Source of the DNA: Emydura subglobosa
Taxonomy: Eukaryota; Chordata; Testudines; Chelidae
Direction: 5' to 3'
Length of the DNA stretch: 64,000 nucleotides
Assembly (NCBI GenBank): GCA_007922225.1
Contig: ML679974.1
Coordinates: 7,829,988-7,893,987, forward strand
The first letter of the stretch is position 1; every line of letters starts with the position of its first letter. The notes under the pieces were generated by a model. The model was given only the letters and a program-made list of their open reading frames with translations, was not told where the DNA came from and did no database searches. Positions 27,525 through 64,000 of the stretch are shown one piece after another. The position numbers and the translations under genes are program-made.

Positions 27525-29772
27525 TTTATTTGGCACTGTCCACAGTATGCTGTAAACAATATTACTTTATTATGCTTAGGCTGCAGTGCTCTCTGTGTAT
27601 GTTTTCTAACAATCTGATCAACATACGTTGTGCACAATTTTACACAGTTACTGAGTCTCAGTAAGAGTTATAAAAAACACAGAGTATAATAAAAGTGAGG
27701 ATGTGATAAGACTTCATTACTGGACCTTTGATTCTGTAAAAGTACAAGACTTGCTAGACACATTTACTAAAACCTACTGCACTGATGATATATTGAATGA
27801 ACTAATTCCCAAAATGTTGTCAAATGAGGATCTTCTTAATTTGACTTTCTTCTTGATGGTATTATGCCTACTAGGACTGTGATGATAATGAGGTTTCACT
27901 GTACAGTTATTCATCAACCCTCTATTAAGTCTTTTGTAATTACATACAATTCCAAGTTTTATCCTGACTTTTTGCTTGCTATTTCCCAAACTATGAACTT
28001 TTACAGATAATCATCAGAAAACTTAGAGTCAAAAGCCTCGTCTACACTATGAGAATTCTGACCAATGAGTTCCAGAACAGGCTGCAACACACACAGGCTT
28101 ACATGAATCTGCATATTTTTAAATGAGCAGAAGTGAATTTCCTTGGTTGCTAGTTGCCAGTAATTATGAAAGTTCATTGTTAGGCAGAAATATTATGGTT
28201 TTCAAAGCAGACCAGAAGATTTAGACACATCTTTCATTGAATTTATCAGAACATATGTCTAAATCTTCCGTGTTGCTGTGCAGGTCTCAACTTAAATATT
28301 TAAGTGCTTCCACTGAATTGAACTGTAGAATCTATCGCCCACTGGAAGTTTAATAGTTTAATTTGTAATACTTATCTATTGTCTCAGGACATGAAAAATT
28401 CACGAATCAGTTCAAAAAATTTTGCACTCTGAATAACGTTCAGTCGTTAAGTCTCAAAATTCAAATGTTCTATAGCAAAGAGAAGGAAATACACAACAGC
28501 ATTAGCTCAGCAAATCAGCTTAAGAAAAATATCCTTTCTACTAGATAGAGGAAAGACATATATAAAGGAGTTACCCAAAACAACTGTCTGATAATGAACA
28601 GATTAAGGGACCACTGACATTTATAGATCCTGTGGTTGGAGAGAAGAAATCCACTAAAGCAATAGAATTATTTTGCATTAGAGCTGTGCATTTAGTAAAG
28701 ACTCCATCACAACGGATCTGATGTCAGGTAATGGCTCTGTACAAAACAATGCATCTGTGGTTTGCAAAATACCTTGAATATTTGCTTAGAAGTTAGAATT
28801 GCTAAATCAATGGCTGCATATTATGGGCAAGCAGGTTAATAATCCCACAGCCCAACACATTTTAGATTGTTAAAATAAGGCTGCAGTACGTGCTTCATTT
28901 TACTTCCTAAGCTTCAGCAATTCAGAAACCTTTGGATAAAGTTTAGTGTGCGCAAGTGTGACTTTTTACATTAGGCATAACTAATCAAGGGCCCAGAAGG
29001 AATTATTCCCCCCCCTCACTTCCATGTACTGCACAAGTGGCAGATGCATCAGTGGCTCTGAAGAACCAGGTATAGGCTGAAGGTAGGATAGCAGACCTGA
29101 TGGCTCCTTGGTCCAGTCTGGTATGGCAGGTTGTGTGTTTGTATTTATGGGAACAGAGCTGGAAGAGATTCTGTGAAATACTGTACTTGGCAGTATTGGA
29201 AAGCAGAGTTTGTTTTGAAATATCTTTTTTTCCTCCCAATCACTGTCAGACAATGGCACTTTCTGCCATCTCCCAATGGCACATCTCCTAAACTTCTACC
29301 TCACACTCACAAGACCTGCTGCTTCCTCTGGACACAAAGTGGAGAAAGGAAAGCTACTGTGTTTACCACCTAAGAAAATATAGATATTGTGTCACGTTTA
29401 AATAATCAAATATGCAAGGCAGTGCATGTCTGCAGGGTTATTTCTTGTTTCTGCTCTGACCTGAGGCTGAAAACAGGAGTGCAGTCTAGCACTCAGGAAG
29501 TGCAGTATTCCCCTGGAAACACACTGCTTGAAGCATAGTCATTTGGGTGCACTTGCTGGGGATTGTGAAACTGATAACCAATTCCAAAGCTTCCATGTAT
29601 GTCCAGAGTTTCAGTACAAAGCAGCTTGACTTGGTGCTAAGCATGGGAAAAAACCAACCATTTCAGTTTACGAATTCACATTTTGTCCTGTAAGTGAATA
29701 TATTTATCAATTAAGTATACTAATTTCACGATCTTAGAGGATTGGACTATTCAGTGCAAGGGAAATGTGTGT
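27525..29772 (-). other. ABAT: Probable ABAT 3' UTR and downstream sequence
   Basis: No further coding exon lies downstream of the ABAT stop. AATAAA hexamers on the minus strand occur at 27566-27571 and 27525-27530, which would give a 3' UTR of about 2.2 kb. A CCTCGTCTACACTATGAG word at about 28036 may be a fragment of a foldback element. A 16-bp inverted pair lies at 28215-28268. Confidence 0.4.
27566..27571 (-). terminator. ABAT: Possible ABAT poly(A) signal
   Basis: AATAAA on the minus strand with a second copy about 40 bases further on (27525-27530). No transcript evidence is available, so this is only a candidate. Confidence 0.3.
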
Positions 29773-61219
<31,447 letters not shown>

Positions 61220-64000
61220 CTAAAACAAAAGAAGGAGACTATTTCCATCTAGTTTCAAGAAGCCTGTTTGAGATTTATTCATCAGTATGTACTGTACAGA
61301 GTAAACTTATTTACCTAACTTTCTTTTTTCTTAACTTCATCTCTATTTAACCTCTGTGTGTATTAAAGTATTAATAGTTGGTCCTTTTCTAAAGCAGAGC
61401 AAATTGTTCTCCCTCTGTGACTTACATTCTCTTCGGTGGCTGTGGGACAAACACAGCAGCTATCACAGAGAAGCATGCAATACCATGAAAACTCTGGTCT
61501 AAGAATGCATTGAGTTGTTATCATCAAATTGATAACTAAGCTGAAATGGACACAACATGATCTGTTGCCCTGTTAAAGTTTGATTGAAACAGATAACAGT
61601 TACAGACAGTGTGAAAAGGAATCAGGCCCATAGGTGGCATCTGTGAATCCTTCTTGTATAAATGAGGCTCTTTGGTGATTAATCTTTCTAACCACCAGTA
61701 AAGTGCTGCCATCCACTTGAGTGGTGGAAATTGGCTTCCTCTTCACTTTGGGGTTACCATGTTAATACATCCCATTTCTCTTTAGTGCTACATGTATTTG
61801 TCACCCCCTTTCTTCTACTGAGAGTGGTACAACGGTCTGCTAGATCAGTGTCACTATTGTTTTTCAGCTCAGATTCTATTACTGTACATGTTTTGAAAGC
61901 ATGCACTGTGGAATGCTGATTTTCCCAGTCTGAAGAGATTCTTTCCAAGAACAGAGGGATAGCAATCATAACCTTGACTTGTTTGAGTAAAATGACCATC
62001 AGTACTGAACACTGTACTTTTCTGCATCATAAAGTCAGCCTGCTCCACACCTTATGCTTCTCAGCTCATACTAGTCCCCCCTTCTAAGCACAGAGGGGAT
62101 GAATATCATACAAATATCACCCAAAAGTGGCTGATGCTTACACAATGAGGAGAGGACCCAAAGTAGCATCATTCCACCTATCACGCCTGAACTTGTGGAA
62201 GCTCTTACACAAGAATGGTACATAGTTTAGGCTCTCGGATTCTGGGGAGGTGGTCTCTGACATAATCCCTGGCAAAGTAGCATGTTCCATGCAAGTGAAC
62301 AGGATGGATTGACACTATATAGGCAACAGAGTCTGGCTGTTCCAGAGCTATAGGGGTTCCCGTGGCTGACGGACAGCAGGAGCATCCAGTGACCTGACAC
62401 CCAACAGCAGACCCCCAAGTTCACTCACATGCTGCCTCAGGAAGCCAGCTTCAAAGACATGAAGTTTTGTGAGCGACTTGTTCCCCTCCACCTGTTTGGG
62501 TTTTGTTTTGTTTTTCAATTATTTCTCCAAAGAACGGATAACAGCTTGCAGGAGAAATAGCATTTTGCTTAATCGGTATTGAATATTTCTATTAATAGAA
62601 ATTGAAAACTTCAGTAACTCAGCCAGAGGTTATGGCCCTGCTATAGGAGTGGGTGAGTAAGGTTCTGTGACTTGCGATGTGCAAGAGATCCAACTAGATG
62701 ATCATGATGGTCCCTTCTGAACTTAAAGTCTACAAGTCTACAAAGGAAAAACGCCAAACAAGTCTGGGTGGCAACTATACATTTACTGAACTCCTAGGGA
62801 AAGTTCATTTAGCTATTACAAGTGTCATTACATTATAATGCAGCCTCCCGCAGAATTATGGACAAAATTTATATTTAATTTATACCAAAGTACATGGACA
62901 GGTGCATGCCAGAGGCTATAAATCAATCCCATTGTGTGTTTGAGGTGTAGCACACGCAGTAACGCATACAAAGGCACAAATCTTTGTGACATGTTATAAC
63001 AGTTGTTCACCTCCATTACCCACTAGAGATCTCTAGTTATGTATCACCATTAAAAGTCAAGAAAACTAAAACAAAACTTATGTTAGATCTGCTGGTTTTA
63101 TTTTCTGCCATTATGCTGGGGATGGGGAGAGACAATGACAGGGATTAATGTGTTTTTATTCAAGATGTATGCAAGATCACTCAACCCATCTCAGTGTACA
63201 ATAAATCTCTCCTTATATATCTGATGCAAATGATACCTTACTCACACTATACATTTCCAGATAAGAGGTGGCAGACATTTTTCATACATGGGGTGAAATT
63301 CACATTGTGCAGGGGGTGGTCCATGGGCTTAGAAAGGTCCCCATCAACAAGGTACCATCTCTGCTGGTGAACTCAACTCCTTACTCCCTTTCATTCCCTG
63401 GCAGAACCCTGGAACATGCCACATACCTAAAGTGAGACCAAATCCAGGTCATCCTCACCACTTATTGTAATATTCCCAGTGTATTAGAAACACAGGTTAG
63501 CTAAAGAAAAAATACACATTCTGCTACCTTTTAGAAATGCTAGGCCAGAGATATGAAGAATCTACTCAGTAATGTAGTTGAAGGTAAACTCAGTTTAGAC
63601 TCCATATTCTCTACTTCTCATTTGGTTCAGGTTAGCTTTTTACCACCTTTTTTTTTTTAAACCACTATACCACTGAGTACTACTGAGTGAAAGCACAATG
63701 TAATCTAAGAGAAGGACAGCTCTAAGACAAAATATTTAAAGTTATCAAATGCACCATGCTATATAGATCCTTAATTTTTTTTTGCTGTAACTAGTAAAAA
63801 TTAAGAAAATATTTACTTAAAACATATAAGCCCATGTCCTACTACATTTCCATAGGAAGGTCAGGTGACACCTGACAACCATCTACCAGCTTGCCTCTAG
63901 CAGTGGGAAGGGAGGGAAGCAAGCCAGAAGCCAGTCAAGAATCTCGTCTTGCTTTGGTAGCATTTTAGGTACCAGTCTCCTCACCTTCCCAACCTCCCTG
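61220..64000 (-). other. ABAT: ABAT intron upstream of exon A (runs off the edge)
   Basis: The expected next exon (encoding DLYSQISSVPIG-like sequence) was not found, so the intron extends past the window. It contains one CR1 3' end (62610-62741) and otherwise plain AT-rich sequence. Confidence 0.6.
62610..62741 (+). mobile_element. CR1 LINE 3' end fragment, sense
   Basis: Ends with CAACTAGATGATCATGATGG, TCCCTTCTGAACTTAAAGTC and TACAAGTCTA, the sense form of the CR1 terminus whose antisense form is at 34930-35000. Upstream words are decayed. Confidence 0.75.

Noticed and set aside
61220..64000. Upstream ABAT exons in this stretch
   Set aside because: I looked on the minus strand for the expected sequence before GYNHPSL and found no acceptor-exon-donor combination that fits.

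Overview
This is a piece of vertebrate nuclear genome, most probably from a turtle. Coding sequence is sparse: 21 short coding exons with GT-AG introns belong to three genes, and interspersed repeats fill much of the introns. The gene order (PMM2 and ABAT on the minus strand, TMEM186 on the plus strand between them) is the conserved order of human 16p13.2, seen in reverse. The turtle assignment rests on the repeats: CR1 copies with the 3' end typical of turtles, a DIRS retrotransposon (absent from birds), MIR/CORE-SINE and L2 remnants, and many small foldback DNA transposons with a GTCTACACT-type end. A crocodilian or another reptile is not strictly excluded.

Layout. Positions 1-4470 hold no gene I can recognise. 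PMM2 runs right to left from 21101 to 4920 in eight coding exons and is complete (248 residues). A CpG-rich stretch around 20.75-21.85 kb separates its start codon from that of TMEM186 by only 308 bp and looks like a shared bidirectional promoter. TMEM186 runs left to right (21410-22794, two coding exons, 247 residues) with a poly(A) signal at 22981. The interval 23-29.7 kb lies between the converging 3' ends of TMEM186 and ABAT. ABAT runs right to left from 61219 to 29773 in eleven coding exons that encode the last 395 or so residues; its first exons lie beyond the right edge.

The gene products act in separate places. PMM2 makes mannose-1-phosphate for glycosylation in the cytosol. TMEM186 is a mitochondrial inner-membrane assembly factor of complex I. 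ABAT is the mitochondrial PLP enzyme that degrades GABA. Their closeness is conserved synteny, not an operon.

The most notable structure is a 4.6 kb DIRS-type tyrosine-recombinase retrotransposon (35001-39637) inside an ABAT intron. It keeps inverted terminal repeats and an internal complementary region that matches both outer ends, and it has landed inside an older CR1 copy. Its genes are decayed. Other points of interest are two hAT-like elements with exact 8-bp target duplications, a nested pair of foldback elements, and an Ala in place of the conserved Pro in the EPIQ motif of ABAT. I found no new gene system.
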